DNA of 64,000 nucleotides from Spiroplasma endosymbiont of Amphimallon solstitiale (GTDB lineage Bacteria; Bacillota_I; Bacilli_A; Mycoplasmatales; VBWQ01): NCBI RefSeq assembly GCF_964030965.1, contig NZ_OZ034999.1, positions 1,302,001 to 1,366,000 of the forward strand, read 5' to 3'. Shown piece by piece: positions 30,673 to 41,991 of this stretch (position 1 is its first letter; each line of letters starts with the position of its first letter). The notes under the pieces were generated by a model. It saw only the letters and a program-made list of their open reading frames with translations, ran no database searches and was not told where the DNA came from. The position numbers and the translations under genes were made by a program.

Positions 30673-32060
30673 GAATTATCTGTTTCATTAGTATTAATAA
30701 ATTTTAAATGTTCATTTTTTTTGTTGTCTTTTTTCTTATTTTTTCTTTTTTTAACATTTGTTTTCTTTGTTTCTATTTTATGAGAGTTATTAAAACTTTC
30801 TACTTGCATTAACGTTTCCTTTTTTGAAACATCATTATCATTTAAAACTTCTTGCAATTTTTGCTTTAACTTTTTAATCATTTCAATATTACTATCAATA
30901 TTTTTTTCAATCTCGCTTAAATATTGCATTGAATCATTTTCATCAAAAATTTGATTTACAATTTTCGTTAAAGGCAATGAAGAAGTAACTGGTTTTTGAA
31001 ACATTTCAAAAATAATTTTTGACAAATCAAAAATATTTTGAATTTTTAATTTAATTCCCTTAATTTTTAATTCATTTTTTTTAGATTTATTATTTTTAAA
31101 ATCACAAATTTTATTTTCATATTCATCGAATAAATTTACAACTTCCTTTTTAAAAATTTTATCAAGTTCTTCAATATTTAATTTATATGGAATTTCAGAA
31201 TTACTATCTTTAATTAAAATATCCTTAAATCTATTTTCTCTTGACATTATGTCCTTAATTTTTTCATATTCATTACTTGTTAAACTAATTTTATTATCAC
31301 AATCTTCATCAGTAACAAAATATTTTGATTGATTAGCAATAAAGTTATAAATATTTAATACACCTAATTGATGATTTTCACAAATTGATTTAAAATGTTT
31401 TAATATTTCAAAATTATTATTTAATTGTTCTCTTAATTTATTTAGCTTATTTAAGTCCTTGCACGAACTAATTTTTTTAATAAAAAAAATATTATCATTT
31501 TTCAGGATTTCTATTTTTGTTTTCATAAATTCAATATTAGTAATATCTTTTTTAATAAAATCACTAAAATCACTAAATAATAAAGGATGATTAAAAACAT
31601 TAATTATTAAAATAATTGAAATCAAACTTTTCAAACTGTATAAATTGTCTTGATCAATATATTGCAAAAAACTATGCAAATTTTTTCTAAACAATTGACT
31701 ATCAAATTTTTCATCTTCTTGTTGATAATATTTGGCAATATTATTAATAGAACTATCAATAGCATTATATTCTTTTAATTATGTAGAAAAGTATGGATGA
31801 CCAAAAATTATTCATCAATTTACACTTAAAATATTATTTTTAATTAAAAATTTGTTAAAAGTAACATTATTTAGTGTAAAAATTCTCTAAAAATAACACT
31901 TTATCATGTATCATTACTTTTCTACAAAATTAAAGTTATATTCTGCACAAGTTATATATATAATATTAAGTGCAGTAATAATGTCTTCTTTAGTTAATGT
32001 TGGTACTTGTGATTTTATTTTTTGTAAAATGTTAGTAATTAAATGTTTACCTACTGCCAT
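30673..32060 (-). pseudogene. Large coiled-coil gene split by one MITE and truncated at another
   Basis: Starts at ATG 32060 (AGGAG upstream): MAVGKHLITNILQKIKSQVP. It is interrupted at 31773-31935 by a MITE with duplication TTATATTC and resumes in frame (AIDSSINNIAKYYQQEDEKF...) for ~370 codons. A hydrophobic patch near LISIILIINVFNHPL and long charged helices follow, with a very lysine-rich C-terminus (KKTNVKKRKNKKKDNKK). The 3' end runs into the MITE at 30510. Unknown function; related in style to the other spiroplasma coiled-coil proteins here. Confidence 0.75.
31773..31935 (+). mobile_element. MITE in the coiled-coil gene
   Basis: 163 bp, target duplication TTATATTC on both sides; removing it restores the reading frame. 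Confidence 0.95.
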
Positions 32061-32091
32061 TATTTTTACTCCTATCTTTTTTAATCAATTA

Positions 32092-32129
32092 AAAGCTCAT
32101 ATAGCCATTAAATGGTTATATGAGCTTTA
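32092..32129 (-). terminator. Terminator of the PTS gene
   Basis: Perfect 12-bp stem AAAGCTCATATA / TATATGAGCTTT with a GCCATT/AATGGT upper stem; minus-strand T run follows. Lies between the PTS stop and the next gene. Confidence 0.85.
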
Positions 32130-32165
32130 GTAGCTTTAATATTATATTGTAATAATCACTTTTAA

Positions 32166-33977
32166 TTATAGATTAACTTTAGTTTTAATATTCAAAGTTG
32201 CTGAATTTTGTAACTGTGCCTTTATTGCATTGGCTACATGTTCAACATCGGTACCAATAACAATTTGCAAAGCTTCTTTACTCAAAATTTTAGTACCAAA
32301 TGCTCCTGCGGCCTTAACTTTTGCCAAATTAACACGTGATGTATCTTTAACAATCAAACGTAATCTAGTAGCACAATTATCAATTTCAACAAAATTATCT
32401 GCACCAATTGCTTCAATTAATTTTGTTGCCATTAATGTATATTTATCACTTTTAAGATTTTTATTGCTTAACTCTGATTTTGTTGTTACTTTATTTTCTT
32501 CAACACCAAAATCTTCTTCTCTTCCTGGTGTTTCAATATTCATTTTAGTAATTAATGTATAAAATACAATAAAATAAACTCCACCAGCAGCCACAATTAA
32601 TAATAATACTCATAGTGGATTTGAAGTAATATGATAAGCACCTGTAGCATGATTAGCAAATCCTCATGATTGAGCAAAAGAAATGCAATAGTCAATAATT
32701 CCAGCACTAAAACCAAAACCAACTTGGATATGCAATGCTGTCGTTATTGCAATAAATATCCCTGTTAATAAGGCATGAATTACTAATAATAATGGAGCAA
32801 TAAATACAAATGAAAATTCAATTGGTTCAGTGATTCCACTAATAAAAGAAACTAAAGCAACTCCTCCTAAAAATCCTGATACCATTTTTCTATTTTCTTT
32901 TTTAGCTGCCATAATCATAGCTAAGGCAGCAGCGGGAATACCACCCATCATAATAGGAAAGAAACCTGATTGAAAAAATCCAGATCCTTCAATACCTCTA
33001 GTAAAAGCATTAATGTCTCCATTTACTCATTCCGTTGTTCCAGATGCAGCACCTGTAATTGGAGATATTATCTGACCATTAATTGGTAATTGAAATCAAA
33101 AAAAAGTATTTAAGATTTGATGTAATCCAAAAGGTAATAATAAACGATTTAATATTCCATAAACTGCTGTTCCTGGAATAGCAACTGCTGGATTATTTGG
33201 ATTAGCAATTAATTGACCAAATTTCATTAATACTAATTGAATTCATGGTCAAACAATAGCAAATGCCAAAGCAGTGGGAATAGTTATTGTTAAAGCCACC
33301 ATTGGTGCAAATCTTCTACCACCAAAGAATGATAATGCTTGAGGAAGTTTGATTTCTTTATATTTATTATATAAAACTGCAGATAAACATCCTGCCACAA
33401 TTCCACCAAAAACACCAATGTTTAATACATAAATACCACCGATAATAGTTTTACCATCTGTTCCAAATTTTTCTACATAAAATAATGACGAAAATTTTTC
33501 ACCTTTACTTGATGTAAAAGTTAAAACATTTTTATATAACATTTCTGGTAATGAATGTTCAATTGACGTCATTGCAGATATTGCCAAATAAAATACTGCT
33601 CCAACTAATGCAGCTTCACCACGATGATCTTTAGCTAAACCAAATGCTAAACCCAAAGCAAATAATAATGGTAAATTATCAAATACTATTTTTCCTGGTT
33701 GTTGAATAATATATGAAATTCAATAACCCACTTCATTAGTAACATGCATAACACCAGCATCAGTTGTAGTAGTAAATGTAAGTCCTAATGCTCCAAATCT
33801 GTTTAAAATAGCAGCGAATGGTAATACTGCAATTGGAAACTGTAATGCTTTACCTAAGTCTTGTAAAAATTTTAAAACATTATTTCAAGGACTTTTTTCT
33901 TTTGAGGTTTTTAATTCAATATTACTATTTTTTGTTTGATTTTTCTCTTTATGTTTTTTTCAGAAAACTAAACCCAT
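32166..33977 (-). CDS. ptsG: PTS sugar permease EIICB (glucose / N-acetylglucosamine type)
   Basis: 603-aa membrane transporter that imports and phosphorylates a hexose with phosphate from HPr/EIIA. The EIIC domain (about 30-455) has the family stretches FALGLAFGLAKDHRGEAA, SFFGGRRFAPM, FFPIMMGGIPAAALAM and GITEPIEFSF. A linker is followed by EIIB (about 510-595) with the phosphorylated Cys535 in IDNCATRLRL. There is no EIIA domain, as expected when crr is separate. All Trp seen near PWIQL, WGFANH and elsewhere are UGA. The glucose role is preferred because spiroplasmas carry PtsG, but an N-acetylglucosamine permease is close in sequence. AAGGGG ribosome site at the ATG. Confidence 0.9.
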
Positions 33978-34018
33978 ATTTTAACCCCTTCCTAAAACTT
34001 TTTCTTAATTTTTCAAAA

Positions 34019-34321
34019 TTAAAACATTGAACTTATTGAAACTGATAATAGCACAATGGCACCAACTGTTGCACAAAACATTAAAAATATATAAAGAGCT
34101 TTATTTCAAAAATGAAAAACTTGATATGTAACTTTTTTTGGTTTAAATAAAAATTGCTCGTTAATCAGGCTCCTTTCTTTACGTAATTTTCTTTTAAATA
34201 AAAAAAACACAAGAAAAATAATACCAATACAAATCAAACCAATGATAAACATTATTCACATTGCCGATGTTGATAAACTTTTATTGTGCGACTCTAATGT
34301 TAAAAAATTTAGCATAATCAT
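34019..34321 (-). CDS. Two-span membrane protein, unknown
   Basis: 100 aa, two UGA Trp codons. N-terminal MIMLNFLTLESHNKSLSTSA, then a span (MWIMFIIGLICIGIIFLVFF), a basic loop (KRKLRKERS, KPKKVTYQ) and a second span (LYIFLMFCATVGAIVLLSVS). Basic residues between spans suggest both termini face outside. Sits 42 bp ahead of the PTS gene on the same strand; may be co-transcribed. Confidence 0.7.
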
Positions 34322-34415
34322 TTACACTTTCTAATCATTAGTTTTTTATCTTAATAAATATTATTATACAATAATTTTCTTTAAAATAAATATAATCACA
34401 AAATTTTACACTTTT

Positions 34416-35747
34416 TTATTGTTTATTATACAATGACTTACGCATTCTAAATCTTAATTTAATTGGTACACCCTGAAAACCAAATCGTTCACGAATTTGA
34501 TTAATTAAAAAACGTTCATAAGAAAAATGACATCGTTGTGGATCATTTACCATTAAAATAAAAGTAGGCGGATTTTTTTCAACCTGTGTTGTGTAATATA
34601 TCTTTAATCTACCACCTTTAAAATAAGGCGGCTCATTAATTAATTGAGCTTTATTAATTATTTCATTAAGAATACTTGTTTTAATTCTTAAATTCATATT
34701 GACTAATACTTCATTAATAGTAGCAAATAAAGTATGAATTCTAGTATTTTCTAAAGCAGATAAATATACAACAAAAGAATACTCAAGGTATTTAAATTTT
34801 TCTTTTATTTTTTTAGTAAACTCTTGCATTGTTTTTTCATTTTTTTTAACTAAATCTCATTTATTAACAATAATAATAACTGGCTTATCTAAATTTTTTG
34901 CCATTCCTGCTATTGTTAAATCTTGTTCTTGAATTTCAACACTACCATCTAATAAAAACAAAACAATATCACTACGTTCAATGGCATTAGTAGTTCTAAT
35001 TAAACTATATTTTTCTAAATATTCAGTAATTTTTCCTTTTCTACGAATTCCCGCAGTATCAATAACACAATATTCTTTTTTATTATAAACAAAATTACTA
35101 TCAATAGCATCAGTTGTTGTTCCTGCTATTGGTGAAACAATAACTCTATTCTCTTGAAGAATAGTATTAACTAAACTTGATTTACCAACATTGGGACGAC
35201 CAATAATTGCTAAATTAATATGTTCTTTTTTTTCTGTATGAACCTCTTTTGGTAACTTAGTAATTATCATATCTAATAAATCACCAAAACCAACACCATG
35301 ACTAGCAGATACTAAAATTGGTTCGCCAAAGCCAACTTTTAAATAATCATAAATTTTATCATTATCTTTTTGAACATTATCATATTTATTTGCAATAATA
35401 ATAACCGGTTTTTTAGTTCTGTATAATAATTTGGCAATATCTTCATCTTCGTGAGTTAGACCTTCTTGATAAGAACAAACAAATAAAACAATATCAGCCT
35501 CAGCTAAAGCAATATTAACTTGTTGATTGATTTGTTGAGTAAAATTAGTAATCGTTTTAGTAATACCACCCGTATCAATAATCACAAAATTTTGTGTTAA
35601 TCATTCACCAATGCCATAAATTCGATCTCTAGTTGCTCCAGGCATATCTTCAATTATTGCTACTTTTTTTTGTAATATACGATTAAAAATTGAAGATTTA
35701 CCAACATTAGGGCGTCCTACAATTACTACTTTTGGTAACTTATTCAT
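34416..35747 (-). CDS. der: Ribosome biogenesis GTPase Der (EngA)
   Basis: 443 aa with two tandem GTPase domains, needed for 50S subunit maturation. First domain: GRPNVGKSS near residue 10, DTGG and NKYD. Second: GRPNVGKSS near residue 180, DTAG ([12 protein letters not shown]) and NKWD with UGA Trp. A KH-like C-terminal domain ends in KLRFRMRK. Full family length. Follows cmk on the same strand by 27 bp, the usual firmicute/mollicute order. Confidence 0.96.
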
Positions 35748-35774
35748 TTTATTCAAATCCTTATATTTAAAATA

Positions 35775-36446
35775 TTATTTTTTATGACTAAAGTAATTAT
35801 CATATAAAATTTTTAATTTATCAACGGTCGTTTGTAAATTATAATCACTATTATCTAAAATAACTGCATCTTCAACAATTACTAGTTGACCAGTGCTACG
35901 AGTTTTATCAACATTATCACGAATTACCATATCGTTATATACTTGTTCTTGCGTAATATTAATACCCTCTTTAATATACTGTTTATATCTTCTTTCACTA
36001 CGAGCGTGTAAACTAGAAGTTAAAAAAATCTTTAATTGAGCATCAGGTAAAACAACACTACTAATATCTCTGCCAACGACAATAAAGCCTTGATTTCTAA
36101 CCATTTCTTGAATTCTAGCAACCATAACTTTTCTAACTTCAGATAACGAAGCAATTATTGGTACTCTACTAGTAACATTTTTATCATAAATTTCTTCTGT
36201 TGGTGGTTGATCATTAAATAAAAAATGACCATTAACTCATCTTATATCAAAAAGTTGTAATGCTGCAAGTATTAAATCTTCACTTTCAAAAGCAATTTTA
36301 TTTTTTAAACAATAATTAGTAAAACTACGATACATAATTCCTGTATCCATAAATTGATAATCAATTTTTTTAGAAAGCAAATATGCTGCTGCTGATTTAC
36401 CACTAGCTGCTGGACCATCTATTGCAATATTAATCTTTGGGTACAT
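35775..36446 (-). CDS. cmk: Cytidylate kinase
   Basis: 223 aa; phosphorylates CMP/dCMP with ATP. P-loop GPAASGKS at residues 11-18, the DTGIMYR substrate motif, [12 protein letters not shown], and the lid SERRYKQY. One UGA Trp (FDIRWVNGHF). GGAGAAAA ribosome site. Confidence 0.96.
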
Positions 36447-36462
36447 TATTTTTCTCCATTCT

Positions 36463-37119
36463 CTACTTAATAAATAATATTAATGATAATACTAACACGA
36501 CTATTAAAATTAAACAAATAATGATAATACTAAATACTGTTAAACTTCATTTATAATTATGCTTAATTTTAATTTTTTGTAATTCATCTTGAAAATTATT
36601 ATGTTCTTGATTAATTTCTTTTAGTCCTTTATTAAGATCAGTATTATTTATTTTATACTTTTTATATTTAAATTCTAAATTTTTAACAAAATTTTTGACA
36701 TCATGAATTTTACTTTCTAAGTCTTTTTGAAATTCATTTATTTTATTATGCATACTATTAATTAACGTTTGATATTCCAAGTTAGTACTTATTAATGGCA
36801 TATCAACTATTTCAAAATCAATATTTTCACTATATTTTTTTAAAATATTATTAATATTTTCTAACATATTTTCCAATATTAATTTATCATTATCATCTAA
36901 ATGTTGTTCATTATTTTTAATAAAATAATTTTCAAAATTAACTAAATTTAAATCAGAATTTAATTTTTGAAAAATTGGCTCAAAATATGATTTATCAATT
37001 TTTATTAGTTGCTGATAATAATTTTCTATTTTTTGTTCTTGTTCTCAAAGCTTACTATTTTCTTTAATTTCTTTAGCAATTTGTTCACGTAAACTTTTAT
37101 ACTTTTCCATTCTTGTCAT
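36463..37119 (-). CDS. Tail-anchored coiled-coil protein
   Basis: 218 aa: mostly charged helix ([40 protein letters not shown]) ending in a single strong membrane span ([20 protein letters not shown]...) and a two-residue tail, so it should be anchored with the coil in the cytoplasm. UGA Trp. The start is ATG 37119 or the ATG 9 nt downstream; neither has a canonical ribosome site. 16 bp upstream of cmk, likely same transcript. No family recognised. Confidence 0.75.
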
Positions 37120-37553
37120 TAAAGCACCCACAAATTAATATTTAAAAAATTCCAATATTGATTTATTTTTAATAGTAATAATAATTTTCTTGATTATAAC
37201 ATAAATATATAAAATCATTATAATATACAAATTTAACTATTGATAATATTTTAAAAAATAATTGTTTTTGCTTAGTTTTGTTTTAAACATTATTAAAATA
37301 AAATATTAGAAAAATTTATATTTTTATGCAGGCATTATTTTTTTATTGTATATTCTTTTTTTCAATTATAGACTTAAATTAAGATTTACAAAAAATATTT
37401 TTATCTAATATCACTTTCACATTATTATAAATATCTTGCTATTATCGATATTAAAAATAAAAAAATATTACATTAGGTAAATCTTAATCTTAATCTTAAA
37501 ATAAACTAAAACTAAAAATAATAATTTATTTTAGTAACAAAGGAGAATAAAAT
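37120..37553. other. Intergenic, divergent
   Basis: 434 bp, strongly A+T rich, with a short direct repeat AATCTTAATCTTAATCTTA near 37483-37500. AAAGGAG at 37540 is the ribosome site for 37554. No gene supported. Confidence 0.5.
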
Positions 37554-37918
37554 ATGCAAAAAACTACATTTACTTTAGGGCATTTAAAAATTGAACATAC
37601 AACTACTACTGGAAATACTGATAGTAATAATATTAATGTACTAGATAACGTTGATCCTATTAGTGTGCAAGCTAACTTAAACAGTATGGTTCCATATATT
37701 AATCAAATATTAGAAGCTTTACCAGCTACAGAAAAAGTTGCGTTTTTAAAAGATGAACAATATCCAGATGGAACATTCGTATTAGTAACAAGTGCTGGTA
37801 TAACATCAATTGTACCACAATATTTACTTACTAGACTTCAAGAAACAGCTCCAAAAGCATATATATTAGCACAAGGTCAACAATGAGGATGATCAATTGC
37901 TAATCAAACAGATGTTTC

Positions 37919-39059
37919 TTTTAATTTTGTAGAAAAGTAGTGGTAAAATAAAAAAAGTCATCAACTTGACTTAAAATTTGATTTTATTAAATTTTGGGAT
38001 TTATTTTTTTTTACAAACTGAAATATAACACATTGGATTTTTGATAAGGGGTTAATCTGTAGTGTTGATATTTTCATTTCCATAAATTGAGGTAATTTTG
38101 AATATTGGTAAATCCAATGCCATGGTAATGAGTAATAAATTCTTTTAAACTTGATTGTATTTTACTGACATTACTTAATTTTTTATAATTTAATTCTTTA
38201 TTTTCTTTTGATTTAAACTGCTGGATAGTGGATTTAGTTTGTTTAGCTACTGTATCATATAATACTTGCATATCACAAACTATAATTGAATTTTCTTCGA
38301 TAAGTTTCGATGTTAAGTTTTCTTATACTCATTTTTTATTTAATCTTTTAGTATTTATTGTTTGAGCATAGATATTTCGGTTTTCATCAATTGCCATTTG
38401 AATACAACAATTTAAATCTTTAGCATTTTCTTCAATTCATTGTTTTCTTGGATCATTTGGATCTTTAAAGTTTCCTTTATGAATTTCTTTGATAAAAGTT
38501 TCGTCAACTTCAATTCTAGCTTTTAATTTTACAAATTGATTTTGTGTTTTTACTAATTGTGTTGATTTCATAAATTTTTGACGATTAAATCAGGCAGTTT
38601 TATTTGTAGTATTAATAAATTGAGAAATAATGTAAGCAGATTGACCTAAAGTAGCTATTTGTATCAATAAATCTCATTGATCATGAGATAAATGACTTCA
38701 ATAAAAATAATAATTTTTAAAAGCATGAAAAGTAATATTACAACTTTTACATTTATATCTTTGCTTATAATCTTTACTACCATATTTAGTACACAAAAAA
38801 GAACTACAATCTGGACATTGAATCCCTTTCTCTTTGAATTTTTGTTCGACTGCTTCAAATTTTTCTTTTTTCTCAATTTGTTTAATTCTAGTTTTATTTT
38901 CTCTAAAAATCTCAATAAAATCTTTATCAGACAAATTATTTAAAATTTCTTTTACTGTATTTTATTCATTTAAAATCACCTCTTTAATATTAAAAATACC
39001 ATATAAAAATATATTTTTGCTAATTTTACTAATACCACTACTTTTCTACAAAATTAAAG
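37919..39059 (-). mobile_element. IS1595-type element, likely relative of the MITE source
   Basis: 1141 bp with ~26-bp terminal repeats beginning TTTAATTTTGTAGAAAAGTA and 8-bp duplication GATGTTTC. The ends match those of the MITE. It holds one degraded transposase. Confidence 0.9.
38011..38969 (-). pseudogene. IS1595-family transposase, decayed
   Basis: An N-terminal zinc ribbon (QCPDCSSFLC, YKCKSCNITFH) and the ISXO2-type core: RIEVDETFIKEI (first D), IIVCDMQVLYD (second D), and the HYHGIGFTNIQNYLNLW C-terminal motif. It is broken at least twice: the likely ATG at 38969 (good AAGAGGTG site) needs a +1 nt correction after five codons, and an in-frame TAA lies near 38320 after NKKWV. Probably unable to act, so MITE movement would need another copy elsewhere. 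Confidence 0.85.
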
Positions 39060-39315
39060 GATGTTTCTATTAACGATTTAGAAAATCAATTTGAAAAACA
39101 TACAAAAGAATGTTTAAATGCATATATAGTTTCAGGAGATGCACTAGACTATAAAATGGATTTCATTTACAAAGTTGTAGCATCCGTACCTAATGCACCA
39201 CAAGTAACTGCTAGTTCATCAGTTAAATTCCACTTTACTGTTAAAGCAGTTAAAAAAGCGTAATTAAATAATTTTAGTAATTCATAAAATATAATATTTT
39301 TTATATTTTCTTAGT

Positions 39316-39351
39316 ACCTAGGTCAATTTAGTATTACTAAATAACCTAGGT
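39316..39351. terminator. Long hairpin between paralogs A and B
   Basis: ACCTAGGT repeated as an outer self-complementary stem, enclosing ATTTAGTA / TACTAAAT. Lies 53 bp after paralog A and just before paralog B's AAAAGGAG. Probably terminator of A; its self-complementary arms could also bind a regulator. Confidence 0.6.
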
Positions 39352-39380
39352 TATATTATTAAATAAAAGGAGAAATACTA

Positions 39381-40181
39381 ATGAACAATAAAAATATCAA
39401 TGAAAAAATTAAAATTATAATGAAAACAAAAATAACCAATAACGAAGAAAAAAATGAAAATAAAAATAACACTAATAATAATTATGAAACGGTAAGATAT
39501 AAAGTACCTGTTTTTGGTTTTAATGATGTTAATCAAATTAAAGAAAACTTAAATAGTATGACTATTTATATTACTCAACTTTTAGACTTATCACCACTCA
39601 CTAGAATTTTCCTTTAATTTTGTAGAAAAGTAATGATACATGATAAAGTGTTATTTTTAGAGAATTTTTACACTAAATAATGTTACTTTTAACAAATTTT
39701 TAATTAAAAATAATATTTTAAGTGTAAATTGATGAATAATTTTTGGTCATCCATACTTTTCTACATAATTAAAAGAATTTTCTTATTAAAAAATAATGAC
39801 TATCCAAGTGGAATGTTTGCAGTAAGGGATAGAAAAACAACAACAGAAAAAAAATATAACATTATCGCTGAACAAGTAGCATTAGATTATATGCGTAATT
39901 TGTTTCAAGCAGCTTATAATCAAGCTAGTATTAATAAAACCTGAGAATGATTTATTAATGATTTAAACAATGTTACTATTCCAAGTTTAACAAATTCATT
40001 TAAAGAACATTTAGAAAAATGCAAAATAGAAGCAATTTCAGTAGGTGATCAATTTTTAAACTACAAAATGAATTATCCAATAACAATAAAGGTAATAATT
40101 GAAGGCAAAATTGTTGATGTAACTTCAAGTGAAACTTTTGAATATACTGTCAAAATTGCTGATTTTAATAGTAATAATTAG
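39381..40181 (+). pseudogene. Unknown paralog B, interrupted by a MITE
   Basis: Native codons 39381-39611 and 39775-40181. Excision of the MITE (39612-39774) plus one GAATTTTC copy gives ~209 aa in frame (LSPLTRIFLLKNNDYPSGMF). Features shared with paralog A: NLNSM-x3-YI-x2-L, YP-x-G-x-F, a W-x-W, F-x2-H-x3-C-x3-A, GD-x-L-x-YKM. The N-terminus is Asn/Lys-rich and low complexity. AAAAGGAG ribosome site. Function unknown. Confidence 0.82.
39612..39774 (-). mobile_element. MITE in paralog B
   Basis: 163 bp, target duplication GAATTTTC (39604-39611, 39775-39782). Confidence 0.95.
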
Positions 40182-40252
40182 ATTCATTAGCTAACTAAAT
40201 AAAAATACATAAATTCTAATAAATATTTATCAAAAATAATGTTATTCTTATT

Positions 40253-40594
40253 TTACTTTTTAAAAAATATAAAAATATAATAATTATATAAAAAACAAAT
40301 TATACTTATAGATAAAAATATGGGAGTTAAAAATATTGTAAAAACAACACCACATCTTACATTTGAAATGTTAAATCAATCATTTAAATTATTATTAAAT
40401 ACATCTAAAATTCCATTTAAATGAGAATACTCTTTATATTTTCCCGAGATTAATCCAAAACCATTAGTGACTAATTCTGTATGACTTCCTATTAACACTT
40501 TGCTAGTAAGTAAACTTAATCCAATTATCATAAATAAAAGACCAAAAATAATAATTGCTAAAATAAATCAATTAATTTTTTTATAATTTACCAT
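40253..40594 (-). CDS. Small membrane protein, unknown
   Basis: 113 aa. An N-terminal span (WFILAIIIFGLLFMIIGLSL), a ~55-residue external-looking loop (GSHTELVTNGFGLISGKYKE), then a second hydrophobic region with a basic tail (IFIFFKK). UGA Trp codons. AGGGG precedes ATG 40594. Convergent with paralog B. Confidence 0.68.
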
Positions 40595-40717
40595 TTTTTA
40601 CCCCTGTTTCTTTTTTATTTTCTTAAGCAGAGAATTTACAATTACTTAATTTTGTAAATCATTATTTTTTATTTAATTTAATATTCATTAATTATACATA
40701 CATTTATTAAACATTTC

Positions 40718-40880
40718 TTTTAATTATGTAGAAAAGTATGGATGACCAAAAATTATTCATCAATTTACACTTAAAATATTATTTTTAATTAAAAATTTGT
40801 TAAAAGTAACATTATTTAGTGTAAAAATTCTCTAAAAATAACACTTTATCATGTATCATTACTTTTCTACAAAATTAAAG
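40718..40880 (+). mobile_element. MITE, intergenic
   Basis: 163 bp with duplication AACATTTC. Lies upstream of the SDR pseudogene, where it may separate it from its promoter. The remaining DNA from 40595 to 40971 shows no gene. Confidence 0.95.
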
Positions 40881-40971
40881 AACATTTCTGTTAAAAGCAA
40901 TTTTAATTGCATTAATTATTAAAAATAAAAAAATTAATCATTGTTGATCAATAGTTTAGAGGTGAATACAC

Positions 40972-41890
40972 ATGAAATCAAAAGTTATTGTAATCACACA
41001 GGTGCTTCTAGTGGTATTGGTATGGAAACAGCTAAGTTATTAGCAAGCGCCGGTCATAAATTAATTTTAGCTGCAAGAAGAGAAGAAAAACTTAAAGCAT
41101 TAGTTACTAGTATTAAAAATAAAAATGGTGAAGCAAATTATTTAGTAACTGATGTCATCAAACATCATGAGGTAGAAAAACTCTTTAATTTTGTAGAAAA
41201 GTAATGATACATGATAAAGTGTTATTTTTAGAGAATTTTTACACTAAATAATGTTACTTTTAACAAATTTTTAATTAAAAATAATATTTTAAGTGTAAAT
41301 TGATGAATAATTTTTGGTCATCCATACTTTTCTACATAATTAAAAGAAAAACTAGCACAATTTGCAATTAAAACATTTAATAAAATTGATGTTTGAATTA
41401 ATAACACAGGAATTATGATACTAACATCTTTAAAACAAAAAAACATTAAAGACTGAGATGAAACAATTGATGTCAATATTAAAGGAACACTTTATGGTAT
41501 AGCTGCATCATTACCATTAATGTATCAACAAAATTCAGGTCATATCATTAATATTTCATCAATTGCTGGTCATTTTGCTCATGCTGGTGAAGCAGTTTAC
41601 TCAGCAACAAAATGAGCAGTTAGAGCAATTAGTGAATCATTAAGAGAAGAAGTAGCAAAGGATAAAACTAATATTAGAATTACAGTAATTTCACTTGGAG
41701 CAATCAATACTGAATTATTGAATAGAGTAACTGATAAAGAATTTAGTTCTGAATTTAAAGAATATTATAAACTTATAGCATATCTGCCAAACGAATAGCG
41801 CTAACAATAAAACAAGCAAAAAATAAAGAATATTTATCTAATTTTTGAATTTTAAAATACTTTAGACAATTCTTTATTATTTTAGGGTAG
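40972..41890 (+). pseudogene. Short-chain dehydrogenase/reductase, frameshifted and MITE-interrupted
   Basis: NAD(P)-dependent SDR. The glycine motif TGASSGIG, NNTGI(M), [20 protein letters not shown] (catalytic Ser, Tyr, Lys) and the late LGAINTELL are readable. Three lesions: a 2-nt insertion in the first strand (ATCACACAGGT in place of ATCACAGGT), the MITE at 41183, and a late frameshift near 41776 before ISAKRIALTIKQAKN. AGAGGTG ribosome site at the start. Confidence 0.87.
41183..41345 (-). mobile_element. MITE in the SDR pseudogene
   Basis: 163 bp, target duplication GAAAAACT (41175-41182, 41346-41353). Its first codons add FNFVEK and a stop to the upstream half. Confidence 0.95.
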
Positions 41891-41920
41891 TAACACGTTA
41901 ATGTTACTACCCTAAATTTA
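41883..41920 (+). terminator. Terminator after the SDR pseudogene
   Basis: Perfect 13-bp stem TAGGGTAGTAACA / TGTTACTACCCTA, 6-nt loop, followed by A+T-rich sequence with T runs. May serve both convergent genes. Confidence 0.82.
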
Positions 41921-41991
41921 TTATTTTTTAATTTTAAAAGAGAGAAAAATTTAATATTAAGAATTTTTATATTTTTAATTGTTTTAAGAAA

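Larger units (their letters stand above)
37554..39263 (+). pseudogene. Unknown paralog A, interrupted by an IS1595-type element
   Basis: 5' part 37554-37918 (MQKTTFTLGHLKIEHTTTTG ... SVQANLNSMVPYINQIL ... QYPDGTFVLVTSAG ... QQWGWSIANQTDVS) and 3' part 39060-39263 (INDLENQFEKHTKECLNAYI ... VSGDALDYKMDF ... HFTVKAVKKA). Removing the element and one GATGTTTC copy restores a ~187-aa protein with two UGA Trp. No signal peptide or span is evident. It shares a pattern with paralog B at 39381. Function unknown; AAAGGAG ribosome site. Confidence 0.82.

Noticed and set aside
32230-32562. 110-aa plus-strand frame
   Set aside because: Antisense of the PTS EIIB domain; the minus-strand gene is certain.
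40941-41204. 87-aa frame beginning MLINSLEVN
   Set aside because: A frame opened by the 2-nt insertion in the SDR gene; the real start is ATG 40972 with AGAGGTG.
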